A stretch of 64,000 nucleotides of DNA from Arcuatula senhousia (GCA_963971305.1 OZ020307.1:53875702-53939701), one strand, 5' to 3'; shown: positions 21,700 through 33,031, numbered from the stretch's first letter. Numbers and translations: made by a program. Notes: generated by a model from the letters alone, not told the origin.

Positions 21700-22600
21700 C
21701 CTCAATAAGATCAACGACAAGACTATTTGCTGGTAATACAATCACAGCAGAACTGGATTCAACGATAAATCTCCAAGAAGATATAGACAAACATGTAGTA
21801 CAAATGTATAGGAACAGACTTCTATCAAGAACAATGTGATATGATCACAGTTTCTCAGAAAAAAAACCGGTCAAGACAAACTTCATTCTTCATTATTACG
21901 ATCTTGAACATGTATCAATGGCAAAATATTTTTTATCTCAATCACATCAGATTTATAAGATGATAATGTCACATTTCTAAATAGAAAGATGCAAAGAGGC
22001 ACAATCGGGCATTCGAGTGTAAAATGTCCAAAAGGGCAACGACAAAACCAGTAGACACGAACAAGAACAATACTAAGAAATATAAAAACACAAAATCAAC
22101 CAAACGGAAATCAGCAGCGCGAACTCAAGTCGTTACAAGAGTAAACTCAGATGCTCCAGATCTAGAAGAGTAAATCATGGGATGTTGAATAAGTGTAAGC
22201 GACACAGCTCACATAAAAAGCGATCATTTAGAAAAACCACAATGGAAATCCGCAGCCACTTAATAACGATGCCAGTAGGCACAGCTCGCCATTCTGAAAT
22301 TGACCCATGGACTAAGATTGAAAAGAAAGCAAACGGCATCATCATTTTTTAAAGACTGAACAGAATCATCAGGAATAAAAATCAAGATAAAGATATACAA
22401 GTCACTGGTGAGACCTACTCTTGAGTATGCATTGACCACCTGGGACCGATACTTGAAGAAGACGGACATAAACAAGAAATGGTACAGCTAGGCAATCGCA
22501 GCACATCATACGAATCCGAAATTCTTTACAATCGCAATTAGCCAACACTGGGGGAGAGAGACTTAAAAGACTGACATCCATGAGATAAATACAATTAAGC
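21700..22600 (+). pseudogene. Decayed non-LTR retrotransposon (LINE) reverse transcriptase
   Basis: Two pieces of one reverse transcriptase. At about 21708-21795 the reading STTRLFAGNTITAELDST resembles the catalytic-strand region, but the FADD-type box reads FAGN. At 22390-22560 the reading YKSLVRPTLEYALTTWDRYL is typical of the C-terminal RT region of Jockey/CR1/RTE-like LINEs. A stop follows 16 residues later, and tail text HWGRET comes further on. Between them lies inserted repeat DNA (21990-22300). No working protein is possible. Confidence 0.55.
21990..22310 (-). repeat. Dispersed repeat shared with 29560, 56810 and 33030
   Basis: The text GTCCAAAAGGGCAACGACAA, then CAGCGCGAACTCAAGTCG, recurs in altered form at 56840-57000. 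The adjoining AAGCGATCATTTAGAAAAAC, then CAGTAGGCACAGCTCGCC, recurs at 29603-29680. On the complementary strand the GTTGTTTTGTGTTT phrase also appears at 33330. This is the 3' sequence that also follows the Penelope-like RT at 57 kb, so it may be that element's tail. Confidence 0.4.
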
Positions 22601-23660
22601 ACTCAAAAGGTATGTAAAAATATAATTAAGCTGTTCATTGGCATCTTATATTTTTGTTGTGATTTCATTTAGGCAATGCCTACCTCATATTATGAATAAA
22701 GACAACTTACCTTTCATTGTGCTAATGTTTCCGAAATAAAGTTGATAGAGATAAAGATGTTTCTTCGGGAGCTCTATCGATATTAGCCGGTCCAATGAAA
22801 TATGGAAACGCATTAATTATTATGCAATACAGGACAAAATGTATATTGCATGAATCATATAAGTTTGTTAGTAAAACTGCTTAAACATTATACATTTTGT
22901 AAATACCTATAAACCATAAAATGCTATTTTTGTCCATTTTAGATGCGTTTTATCAACTTATATTTCATGATAAGCAGATGCTTTTCTATTTTTAGGTGCG
23001 ATGATGCTATTTGTAGCTTGTAATAGAGGGTTTGTAAGAGACAAGTGAGCAGAAATATCGATGGGATTTTCAAAAAGCACCGCAACAGCTGTCTTAAATC
23101 TAAAGAAATTGCGAATGCAAGTACTAGTATATAATTCCATAAATGTTTGCTTGAAAGTAGCCACTTCAAAAAACTATTTTGAATCGGTAAAACAAGGTAA
23201 GTGATTTTCAGAATTTATTAATATCATTAACTGATTAAGGATCTACTGTTCGCTTTAATTACATTGAAGAAAGACCGTGTTAACACTTAAGTTTCTCTAT
23301 TAACAGTCGTATAATGCTTGATAATCTTGCTGAAAGTAATCATTAGGGAAACTATAATATTTAGCAATCTTTAATAACAAAATAGATCGTTGTTTTTTCT
23401 TTTTAGTTCACTACCATCCAATTTGGCATGTTTAGATAATAAAATGGTCCTTATGTCACTAGATAGAAGTATCCTAATGTAATAAAAAAAAGTCCTAATG
23501 TCATTAAATACAAGTATTGAAATGTGAGTGTCTTATTGCCCCTGTCTTAATGTCATTGGAGAATAGTGCCCTAAAGCAACTTATAAACAGTGTCCCAATA
23601 TCAATTACTAGAAATATCTCAATGTAACTTAATACAAATGCCCTCATGTCATTGAATAAA
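22601..23660. other. No gene seen
   Basis: AT-rich intergenic DNA. From about 23410 to 23660 a loose repetition of CTAATGTCATT(A/G)... phrases at about 40-60-bp spacing is visible. Confidence 0.35.
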
Positions 23661-23666
23661 ATTGGT

Positions 23667-24250
23667 ATATCCCCGCTTCGAAGAAAAGGGGGATATACTG
23701 TTTTACCTGTGTTCGTCCGTGCATGTGTTCTGAGGTTCCAAAGTTTCGTCCAACTTTTTGTTCACTCATAAATCATCTACTATTATTTCTAGGCTGTTCA
23801 TATTTGGTAACAAGCTTTATATAGACATGATACATAGTGGGATATGTTTAAAGTCAATCAGACATCCTGTTAACCGAAAACTTTAAATTTGTCCGTCATT
23901 CTTTGATTCCGTCCCGCTTTTCATTTGCTCACACCTTGACATCTTTTATTCCTATATCGCTGATATTTGGTATCAAGCTTGATATGGATATGATGTATTG
24001 TGGGCCATCGGACATCTCCTTCCTGTTTACCGAAATCTTAAAAAAGATCTGTCATACTTTTCATTCACTTACATGTATAACTCATCAACTATAACTCCTG
24101 CGTTGCTGATATTTGGCATGGACAAGATACAAGACGCATTCATCAAACATTTACTTCTTGTTTGATGTAAACTTTATATTTAACACATTGCATACTATTA
24201 GTAGTTGTGAAAGTGAGGGTATCACTAATGAGCATTAGCTCACAGATTTT
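23667..24250 (-). repeat. HINE-like element, ATATCCCCGCTTCGAAG family
   Basis: Minus-strand reading ends in a hairpin (GTATATCCCCCTTTTCTTCG with GAAGCGGGGATATAC, plus 23670-23700). GAACACAGG and CACGGACGAAC lie just inside. Two units of about 180 bp repeat CTGATATTTGGTATCAAGCT and ATTGTGGGCCATC/ACATAGTGGG phrases. Confidence 0.45.
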
Positions 24251-24343
24251 CTGTTTTAATGTATATTAACATAATAGCCTTGTAACATCTTTTAACGTCG
24301 TTTTCAACATGCGCCATGTTTTTTAGAAACCCATCAGAAAAAA

Positions 24344-24461
24344 ATGTTGCTGTGTTTCATCTTGTGCTTCGTGGGGATTTTGACCCCTTTGTCGTCACAG
24401 GAGGTTTTAGAGTTATTTCCAGAATTTGCAGCTCTGAAGAACTCTGTAGCATCATTGAATG
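24344..24461 (+). CDS. C1q gene exon 1: signal peptide and linker
   Basis: ATG at 24344; donor AATG|GTAATT at 24462. 39 codons plus one base. A stretch of TTTTTTAG|AAACCCATC lies 18 bases before the ATG, suggesting that the 5' leader is spliced. Confidence 0.75.
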
Positions 24462-27400
24462 GTAATTATAAATATTCTTAAAGTTCTATTGCCTTACATT
24501 GATTGTCCTACATGTACTACGATTTGTTCGCAATTTTCTTATGTAGGGTTTCGAACTCATACCATTTACATTTTTATATTCAACACAGTCATTTATGATA
24601 CATTTACAGCTCTCTATATCTTTTAAAAATCTTTTTTCTCGTCAACTGTATGGTTAAGGATTATCTCTGTTAGGATATTTAAACTTCAACCTCCCTATCA
24701 TTAATGAACATTAATCCCGGGCCATTAATACACTGAAGAATATATGTTGTGTACAAGTTGCAATTTTGTACAAAATTTGTGTCAAGTTATAATAACTTGT
24801 ATGGACTTAAAATACAAGTTATAATGCGTACAAATATTTTCCTGTACATGTTTTAACTTGTGAAATATAGACAATAGACATTTCTTCATTTCAACCAATC
24901 AAGGATCTTTGCCGGCAATATGAATATATAAATAAGTGTATAATAAAGATATGAATATAGTACTTTTATAGTGTCTTTTCATGTCCAAAGCAAAGATAAA
25001 CTTTAATTAACAAATTTATTGTTTTAGTGCTTGAGACACCAGAGGGTGGTACCGGTGCTTATGACTTTAGGAGATAATTTGTAAAGTATAAAATCATGAA
25101 TAAAAACAGTTCTCCTGCTCGTGACTAAAGCAAATAAACAAAGCATAAGTGCTTTTTTCTCTATTTTCGGTCCGAGAAAGACAGTTGAGAGGCAAGCAGA
25201 ATTGGTTAAAGTATAAAACTCATTTTGCTATCATTTTTGATAAAAGTGCGAAGGTATTGAATTGCAGCTTCATCTTCACATGTCATTGACCAAAGTTATT
25301 TTTTTCATTATTATGACATGTTTTGAAAATAGTTTCAAAAAGTTGCTGATACTCTCTCTGGTAAATTGTTTACAAGTTATAAGAAAATGTATCTCATCCT
25401 CTACTTCTACAAAGTCACAATGGAGACAATGTTTCAGGTGTGGAGGTATATCCTGGTATTTACCAGTTTCACTCCGCAAATGATGAGATGAAACTCTTAG
25501 TTGTGTTCGGTTTCTCCGCCACTTAAATTGCCAATAAAACTCAAAATTATTTTCATGTAATCAATCCATGACTAGTTTAAAATTTTAAATATTCTCTTTT
25601 GATTTGTAATTGTCCTACAATTTTGGTGTATTTTCTATAACTTTATGGATAGAAGCACTCCATTAAGGTTAATGTTGTTCATTTTAAAGTTTGGGTTTTT
25701 AGTAAGTATAATTTAAGAGTGGAATTGATTCATTGTTTTCTAAACGATCCAATAATTGATCATATGTCTAACATTGTCTAAACCAAGTGGACATTTTCCC
25801 ACTTCTGAAAGAACAGCAAAATGTGTGGTCTTTTGTGTATAAGTTTACAGAATTTTATAAACAATTTTGTCAGGTAATTGCACCATAAAGCTTTTAAGTG
25901 TAGGAAAACACTGTTTAGATTTAGCAGTACACTGTGGCCGGAGAAAAACGTTAAAGGTAAATCACAAATTTTGCAAGGGGATAAACGCTCATGTACTTGT
26001 TTCTATAAATAATGGGGGTCAAGAATATATAAAATAAAGAACTTATTTTGTATATTCTCGACCCCCCCCCATTATTGACAGAACCAAGTGCCTGCGGATA
26101 AACAGATGGAAATCAAAACGAGGATCCGAACTGAATATTAAATGCAATGTACACGGAACACCTGATATCTTTCCCTTTTAAAAGAGGCAAAACATTTTTC
26201 TGTAGAATGTTTCAGCTGTCGCCCAAGTTGACAAAAGTGACAAAATGATGTTACAAAAAAAAATAACAAAAAAAAAGTTTTTTTTTTCTTATGATATGAC
26301 CCTTTTTGGGAACATAATGTGCATATAACTGCTTTTCAGTCAATGAAATGTATCCAAATACTGAAATTATTTACAAAAATGTAGTCGTCAAACGTTTAAA
26401 GAGAATTATGTCCAAAAATTAAAGTAACGCCGTCTGAAAAAGTTTTTTATGGGTAACGCATAAAAAAAAGGTAAAGAAACACATAAATACTGCTGCAAGG
26501 AATGTGGTTTAAAAAAAAATGATTACAAAATGGTAAACATTCATCATCAACAGCCTGTGTAGCAAATTTCAATGATATTGAACATGGTTCCTATTTCAAA
26601 ACCAAGATTAATTAATTCTTTGGTGTTACCAAACATTGTCCACATTACTGTATACATGATAAATATGTTGTTGAACCTACTGACAAAGCACCAAATAATA
26701 TGATTTTGTGTGCAAGAAAAAAAAATCAATTACTGGTTAACAACTGAATTAGGGATTGTTTTTTTAGCAAAAGCACAACAACAACATAACGTCAAACAAA
26801 TTAACATAGGATCAAATAATCGACATGTTCAACTTTCTTTGACAACATATTCGTTCAGTTTGGTTGACATGTTTTTCAGCAAACAATCGAGATTCCAATC
26901 GGAACTTTTTTAGCACCTTTGCTTGCTGACTTTGTCTTCTTTTATATGAAGCACTCTTCTTGACAAATAAGATCACCCTTAACCTCACTTTCCGTTTTAT
27001 TGATGAAGTCTTTTCACTGAACGAAACGTATTACTCGATTTGGTTACATTCTCCATCTCATTAACGACACAAGGGATTCCAGGAAGGCTGCTTTATATTA
27101 AGATCTATATCTAAAAACAAACATTCATGGGAGACTTTCAACAAAGCTCTATGACAAACGTTATGACTTCACCTTTCTAATTGTCAACTTCCCCTTCTTG
27201 TGTAGCAACATAAAATTGTGGTTAATCTAATTTATTTTGAAGATATGATGTTTTGAACTGTACAATGGTATAACTTGTACGAAATATTTGTACATATTAT
27301 AACTTGTACAATAATACACACCTGTACACAGCATATAGATATGATTTTGGGGTACGACATGTACCAAACATTTATGAATTGTAGAGTTTTTGTTACTTCT

Positions 27401-30400
27401 TGGTAAAAGTAAAATTTTAAGCTCTTCACTATTTCATTGGTGAAATTGAAATATTACGAACATAATTGCAGACAAAAACAACACAAACCATAAGTTACCT
27501 GCTCCAAAGTACATGATTCTTTTATCTAACATATAATGTTTTTATGTCGCCTGCAACGTGTTGCAAAGCGACATATAGAGGTTACTATGACACTATCCGT
27601 CGTCTTGCGGCTTCGTCTTGCGTCGTCGTCCTGCGGCTTCGTCTTGCGTCGTCGTCATGCGGCTTCACAAAAATCTTCGTCGCATTTTTCCCAGCAACTA
27701 CATGTCACAGCCTCTTAATATTTGGCATGTAGCTTCCTTTTATAGTAATATATGGTGTAAAGGGAATTTATGCCCGTAAGTTATCTACTTCCTAATTACC
27801 CAATATTTTAAGACGCAGGCGACAAACGTCTTTCCTTGAAGACGACATTCTAGTTTTAAGCTCTAAGTCACCAGAAGACTAATATATGTGCTTATCATTC
27901 AGCCAACGACAGATATTTCTGGTACAGATCCTTTTCACGTTGAAAGTCTTTTAAACGCAGATCGAGTTTTGAAAAAAGAAATATTTTGAATCATAAGCTT
28001 TGCAAATTTAACTAATTTACTTTTTCTATACTTTTTCACAGTAACTTTGTCCGTATTTGATATGGCCTAATTCTAATGTTCAACTATATATTTTTCAGCG
28101 TCTATGCAGGAGAAAGGTAAACAATAGTTTATTGTCTCGCCTACGACAAATACAAATACAGAGACATAGGTGTTATTTTCCGGCGGCGACGGCATAAACT
28201 GTTTTGTAAGGTTTTTGTGCAAAATAAATTGCTTAAAAAGCCCAATGCCGTTTGACCCTGACCCCATTTTCATGCTTCAACAACTATGTGAACTTATATA
28301 CATGTACTTTTTGTGGTGTTAAACTCTTTTGTAAGAATTTTGCGGAAAATGAGGTACTTGAAAAGTATAATAGCCAGGCTTACAGACTGTTGGGGTTGTG
28401 GTGTACACAACTGGTGCCATGCCGTATGACCCAATTTGTACGCCTCAACTATACTCTGTGAACTTTTTTTCATTTTTCGAATAATACTTCTAAGTAAATT
28501 TTTTGTGGAAAACAAATTACTTCCATATTACTTGGAAAGTATAATAGCTACAAGTAGTCATCTGATATTTAGTATTCAGACACATGGGGTTTGTAGTCTA
28601 CACCAATGGCACCAAACCAATTGACCTTGACACAATATTCACACTTTTACGACTTTGTATTTTTAAGGGTCACAAACGTCTTTGTTAGACTTTAATAGAT
28701 AACCAATGACTTTAAAAGAATAATAATTAGATATATGATATTAAGTTTACCAACTTTTTGGTTTATTGTCTATACAACTGTCACCATACCATGTGACCTT
28801 GACCCCATTTTTATGCTTCAATGATCTTGTGAACTTTGTTAATACTTTTTGCTGTAAGACTTTTTGCTTTTAAAAGTCTTATACTAAGTACCTAAGCATT
28901 ACATGCCCTCGACCTAAGGTTTACACTTTCATTACTTCATTGTTGATTTTTGTGTCAGTCCTGAACTATGATATCTAGAACCACTTTAGTTGGTCAACAG
29001 ATTCAGTTTTTGTGGTAAGATTTCATTCTGTCACATGCTTTAATAGTGTCCTTCTAACCTAAAGACTAAAGGCCTGAATAGACCTTTATGGGTTTGACAG
29101 TGTGGCCGACAGGCGAGACATACTTTTAGTGGCCATACTTTTATACATTAGTTCTAGTATTTTATCAACATTATAAGTAAAGCATTAGTTTACCAAGACG
29201 ATATTAAACTAGTATTGGTGAAAATAGTGATAAATACTATTTTGTTTAGATTTGATAATGTACACGCGTGTTTTGATTTCGGGCGCGGAAAGCATACATT
29301 GTAGCACGAATTTGACAACAAATTTACAATCTAAACAATACCAACTGCATGGACATGGTAAAAGTGGCTGGCCGGAAAATATTTTTGTAATTATTATTAT
29401 TATATTTTTGTTACTACTAATCACACACTCTTAAATTTCCAATACTTAACAGACATGACAGAGGGAAATAACAGCACTGTTGTTTCTTTCAGGTTTACTG
29501 TTTGGGTCCCGGGGTTTGGGTTTACAAAATGTACAATCATGTACAGTAGAAAATAATGAGATGTGGAATAAGTGTACGCGACACAGTTAATTAACACCAT
29601 AAGCGGTAATTTAGAAAAAAAACACAATGGAAAACTGCCAGCAGCATTCAACGAGGCCAGTAGGCGCTGCTCGTCGTTCTGCAAATTGTCCATGGTCTAA
29701 AAAATGCACATAATTCAAATCCAGTCCTGAAATAGTCACAGATGGACCCCTTTCTTATACAAGGAACAGAAAACATCAAATAACAAGTACAAACAAAAGT
29801 TTTGTCCAAGATTGCTGGCTAAGGATACTAGGCTAGACCGAATGAAAGCTTTTTTTATCATTCCATATTTACTTTTTTCTATTCTGACGTTTATTTTTTT
29901 ATTTTTTATGTTACTTTTGTCAAAATTTACATAAAAATAAAAAATAAACGTCAGAATAGAAAAAAGTAAATATGGAATGATAAAATAAGCTTTTAAACGA
30001 CAGATAATTTGATCTAAGGATAGGCACATATAAAATGTGACGGGGTTAAACTAGTTTTTTGGGCTCAATCTTACCCCTATTAAATATTCCCAGAATATTA
30101 CATGTGCCTTTCAGCTTGTGATAGCATTAAAGTTTTCGATATTTCTACATTATCAATACCATTCCACATTCACAATTAAAACCCCATTTGGAACAGTTGA
30201 TTAAATAAAGCTTTATCAAAAAGAATGGAGAGAACGCATGGTTTGGTGCACAGCTTTAGCATGACGAGTTACACCATGCCTCTTCTTTACTTGCAAGGCC
30301 CGCATCAACTTTCTGTTTTCTGAGTCGACTTAGTCTTTTTATAGTGTAAAAAGGACAATGTTTCATAACAGATTTCTCGACATTCCCTTAAAGGATGCAT

Positions 30401-30987
30401 TTCAAATTTAAAACACAGCTTTTTTATTGAATTGTAACGTGCTGCCCCATTCCAGGTCAATTAAAATGAATGACCTGGACAATCGATCTTTCAGAATGGT
30501 CGAGTAAGGGTTTCCTTATAATTAACACGACTTAGTGTATCCCCTTGTTCATTAGAACAGACATTTTATTTTTTACTGAATCATTATTCATCTAATGTTA
30601 AACTTTTCAGTTGCTGTTACAGCCTGTGTACCCGCAAGGTATTACACCTACCCGTCTAGATTACCTTTTATGTACATTAAATCCCAGACCGGACAGATAG
30701 ACACCGATGCGCTCAAGGACGGATACTTCAAATGTCCCTCTGCGGGACTTTACATGGCCTCCTTTACAATGGTGTCCGGCTCCTCAGGAGCTAATTTCGT
30801 CCTTTTAAAAAACGACAAATTAGGCATCTACCACTTCATCTCTACTGACGACAATCACGACAGTGGAACGTCTGTTATGGCAATGGAGCTCAATGTTAAC
30901 GACACGGTGTCAGTTAAAGTAACAGACTTTGGAAGGGTAGCAGTCAACTCTGCTGGATCATGTTTAACAGTTATGAAGATAAAATAA
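24344..30987 (+). CDS. Secreted C1q-domain protein, complete three-exon gene
   Basis: Three exons join in phase 1: 24344-24461, 28099-28116 and 30611-30987, coding for 170 residues. Residues 1-18 (MLLCFILCFVGILTPLSS) are a signal peptide. Residues 19-45 are a short helical linker (QEVLELFPEFAALKNSVASL). The rest is a C1q domain of about 124 residues starting VAVTACVPARYYTYP, with DGYFKCPSAGLYMASFTMV as the typical inner-strand signature and a C-terminal SCLTVMKIK. There is no collagen repeat, so this is a short secreted 'C1qDC' or head-only type, probably trimeric, of the kind that acts as a soluble recognition lectin in bivalve immunity. The acceptor TTTTTTAG at 24316-24325 suggests an upstream non-coding exon. 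Exon 1 could also join exon 3 directly since both junctions are phase 1. Confidence 0.8.
25276..25560 (-). pseudogene. LINE C-terminal tail remnant with zinc-binding motif
   Basis: The minus-strand frame reads WRRNRTQLRVSSHHLRSETG, then HCLHCDFVEVEDEIHFLITC. The C-x2-C...EVEDE-HFL--C pattern is the zinc-binding tail of many non-LTR retrotransposon polyproteins. It lies in the long first intron of the C1q gene in antisense orientation and has no upstream RT, so it is a 5'-truncated insertion that has lost most of its length. Confidence 0.55.
25993..26091. repeat. Near-perfect loopless palindrome, about 49-bp arms
   Basis: GTACTTGTTTCTATAAATAA, then TGGGGGTCAAGAATATATAA, is followed directly by its near-complement ending CATTATTGACAGAACCAAGTGC. 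The two arms meet around 26040 with almost no loop. Confidence 0.55.
26890..27215 (+). pseudogene. Decayed Penelope-like reverse transcriptase fragment
   Basis: In shifted frames this matches the RT fragment at 57087-57662 step by step. LADLFLHSYEADF corresponds to TTGCTTGCTGACTTTGTCTT. RYIDDV corresponds to CGTTTTATTGATGAAGTC. The ISLTTQGIPGRLLY and KLYDKR-like stretches correspond to IKDTTDSRKSASY and RLYDKRDDF. STSPSCVAT corresponds to NFPFLCSNI. Many stops. It lies in the C1q gene's first intron. Confidence 0.5.
27538..27857 (-). repeat. HINE-like element, TGTCGCCTGCAAC family
   Basis: On the minus strand the 3' end is a hairpin (TATGTCGCTTTGCAACACG...GCAGGCGACATAA) preceded by a run of GACGACGCAAGACG units. 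The 5' side carries the same motif (plus GCAGGCGACAAACG at 27815), the arrangement seen in families A-D. Confidence 0.5.
28099..28116 (+). CDS. C1q gene exon 2: 18-nt microexon
   Basis: Acceptor ATATTTTTCAG, exon CGTCTATGCAGGAGAAAG, donor GTAAAC. It is phase 1 on both sides and adds ASMQEK between linker and C1q domain. A family-B repeat starts about 11 bases after the donor. Short size makes the call tentative. Confidence 0.55.
28128..29142 (-). mobile_element. HINE-like element, family B, in C1q intron 2
   Basis: On the minus strand it starts AGTATGGCCACTAAAAGTAT and GTCTCGCCTGTCGGCC (plus 29090-29142) and ends in CGCCGCCGG and a hairpin-like GTCTCTG...GCGAGACAAT (plus 28128-28170). The interior has about 170-180-bp units with GTGACCTTGACCCC-type phrases. 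It is inverted relative to B copies at 38.6, 40.3 and 46.4 kb, and begins about 11 bases from the microexon donor. Confidence 0.6.
29560..29710. repeat. Copy of the 22.2-kb dispersed repeat
   Basis: ATAAGTGTACGCGACACAGT, then GGCCAGTAGGCGCTGCTCG, parallels 22190-22300. Confidence 0.4.
29845..29992. repeat. Long inverted repeat, about 63-bp arms, 20-bp loop
   Basis: Left arm AAAGCTTTTTTTATCATTCC... and right arm ...GGAATGATAAAATAAGCTTT pair over their length, with TACTTTTGTCAAAATTTACA as the loop. Ends are A/T-rich without an obvious target duplication. It lies in C1q intron 2, about 620 bp before the last exon. Confidence 0.6.
30611..30987 (+). CDS. C1q gene exon 3: C1q domain
   Basis: Acceptor ACTTTTCAG at 30602-30610; stop TAA 30985-30987. 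Encodes the whole C1q jelly-roll domain. Coding composition is distinctly more GC-rich than flanking DNA. Conserved positions seen: G-x-F-x-C-P-x-A-G-L-Y around residues 33-45 of the exon and the C-terminal hydrophobic strand. Confidence 0.85.
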
Positions 30988-31030
30988 CTGATGATGCTGA
31001 CTTAAAGCTGAATATCCTATTATATATGAA

Positions 31031-31036
31031 AATAAA
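31031..31036 (+). terminator. Poly(A) signal of the C1q gene
   Basis: AATAAA 43 bases after the C1q stop codon. Confidence 0.55.
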
Positions 31037-31631
31037 TCATGCAGATGAAGAACTTTAGTCTCGTTTCAAGCAAATACACATATAAATTGATGTATATGAA
31101 GATAAAACCAAAATAAAACCAAATATTTATCTGAAAATAACCAACAGAGATATACTAGTATTGCACATAATATAAAGGTTAAACATTCATTGAAAAATAC
31201 AATACCAAAACGGGTGTAAAAACGGTAAATTTGGTTATGCTGTATATCGATATTTTAAGGAGTTACCTCTCATCAGCCACATTTGAATCAAAACATTGGA
31301 AGGTCAAAAACCAAAACGTTTTGAATGAAAAGTACCCAAAGCCAAAAGTTTCGAACAGGGATGTGGAATTAATATACAAGTAGAGCGACCTGACCACTGG
31401 TGTGTTTTTTTACTACTGGGATTTTTTTTATATTTTGGTCTACAAAATTGAACCAATGAGGTTTTCTGTCAACGTTTTGGTATCTAAATATCCCTTCATG
31501 ACTTCCGTACAAATGTATAATGAACATTTAAAACAAAAACGCCAAAGGCACAGCTATAAGAAGTACTAGAAAAATTACATTTTGTAATTCAAAATGGGTG
31601 AACAAGACTTAAAAAATGATCAAATATTATT

Positions 31632-31883
31632 TTGTTTGTTTTTGTTATATATCTTAACTTTGACATTTATGAATTTGAAAGATTCATAAACTACAAACTT
31701 CATCAATTGCCTGACCTTTTGCAGACTTGTGTGCAATGTTTATATGATCAGGACATATTACCTAGTGATTTACAAACCAAATGTAAAGGTGGTTTACACA
31801 CCATGATCCATCAGTTTGCAAGACAAACGGAAGTTACAAGGCAACGATATTCAACTTTGTGTTCTGATCATGCTATAATCTGA
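31632..31883 (+). CDS. Unrecognised 83-codon frame
   Basis: The frame runs MFVFVIYLNFDIYEFERFIN and includes HQLPDLLQTCVQCLYDQDIL with three Cys. The amino-acid make-up is protein-like and non-repetitive, but I recognise no family. An acceptor (TTTTTGTTATATATCTTAAC region) is poor. It may be a degraded exon or chance. Confidence 0.2.
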   Translation: MFVFVIYLNFDIYEFERFINYKLHQLPDLLQTCVQCLYDQDILPSDLQTKCKGGLHTMIHQFARQTEVTRQRYSTLCSDHAII

Positions 31884-32224
31884 ATCTGAATAGGAATAGT
31901 TGCATTTTGTTCACATCGTAAGTTGAATGAATGCAATGGGGCATTTGAATCTCAAAAGTTCAAAGAGACAAAGACAAAACATGCGACACATACGAAAACA
32001 GCACCGAGAATCTGATAATATAAAAACATAGAAACAACATAATTATATATTCAAGCGTGATTTAACGTTGGCTATGGTCCATCTCAGTTATCTTAAACGC
32101 AATTCCAGAATAAAGCCATAGAGGAAGAGTAAGATTGGGCATACGTGTATTAAATTCAAGGGAAAAAACATCATGAGCATAGTAAGCGTAAGAGTGTTTA
32201 GGTTTCTGTTGGCCAATGAAGTTA

Positions 32225-32350
32225 GTCTTGTCAGGGAACAGCCATTTGATTTTCGTAGGAGGGTGGTTATGGTGAAATTAAAATAAAAAAGGCAAGATAT
32301 CCAAAATCACGAAATTAAAAGGCAAGAAAGTGCTTTGAACAACAAAAACG
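32225..32350. repeat. Copy of the 63.47-kb dispersed repeat
   Basis: CATTTGATTTTCGTAGGAGG, then GGTTATGGTGAAATTAAAAT and AAAAGGCAAGA, parallels 63475-63600 (CCATTTGATTTTTATTGGGG..., GGCTATGGTGAAATTTGAAA, AAAAAGGCAGGA). It probably belongs to the same G-run MITE class as 10482-10975. Confidence 0.4.
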
Positions 32351-32392
32351 CAGATATGAGCCTTAACCTAAGTTGTTTAACCGTACAATATA

Positions 32393-32584
32393 CCGTATAA
32401 GTTGTTTTTTCGCGGGTTTCTTAAAAAATGAAAGATTTTTTTTTTCGCGGAATTCTATTTTAGCGATTACTTAAATGCGAGTTTATACTTTGCATATACC
32501 ATTTACCAGATTTAATTTTCGCGAGTTGCCAGGTACCGCGAAAAAGCGAAAATTAGATACCCGCGAATAAAACAACTTATACGG
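32393..32584. mobile_element. MITE with TA target duplication
   Basis: CCGTATAAGTTGTTTTTTCG and CGAATAAAACAACTTATACGG are inverted ends; TA flanks both sides (32391-32392, 32585-32586). About 190 bp, with internal CGCGGG/CCCGCG and TTTTCGCG/CGCGAAAA pairs. TA duplication fits a Tc1/mariner-type MITE. Confidence 0.6.
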
Positions 32585-32653
32585 TAGGTTGCAGTGACCA
32601 AGTTTCTAGTGGGTGTTGTCGTGCTTCTAAAGGCACAACTAACATATTAGAAT

Positions 32654-32835
32654 AGAAATAATTCATGTCCGGCCGTGGTTTATTTTCGAAATAAAAACCA
32701 TGGGTGCCCATTATTTTTGTGTATTTTAACCCCTCGCTCCGCTGCGCTACGCTCTGGGTAAAATTTCCACGAAAATAATGGGCACCCATGGTTTTTATTT
32801 CGAAAATAAACCACGGCCGGACATGAATTATTTCT
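32654..32835. repeat. Perfect 64-bp inverted repeat with 54-bp spacer
   Basis: The left arm 32654-32717 (AGAAATAATTCATGTCCGGC... to ...GGGTGCCCATTATTTT) is the exact reverse complement of 32772-32835. The spacer contains GCTCCGCTGCGCTACGCTC. It is inserted within a fragment of the GGTCACAGTGACC repeat family (text resumes on both sides at 32640 and 32845). Confidence 0.85.
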
Positions 32836-33031
32836 TAAATAAAATATAGGTCGCAGTGTCCTTATTTCTAGTGGGAACTGAAAGAGGTTATTAATAAGTG
32901 GTACATTTGGATGACCCTGCAATGAAGTCCTGTTTGCAGGGATTTTTATTTCATTTACGAATCCAATACTGGAATGTCATGTCATCATTATTGGCACCTA
33001 CAGAAAGGCCAAATAACGAAATGACAGATTT

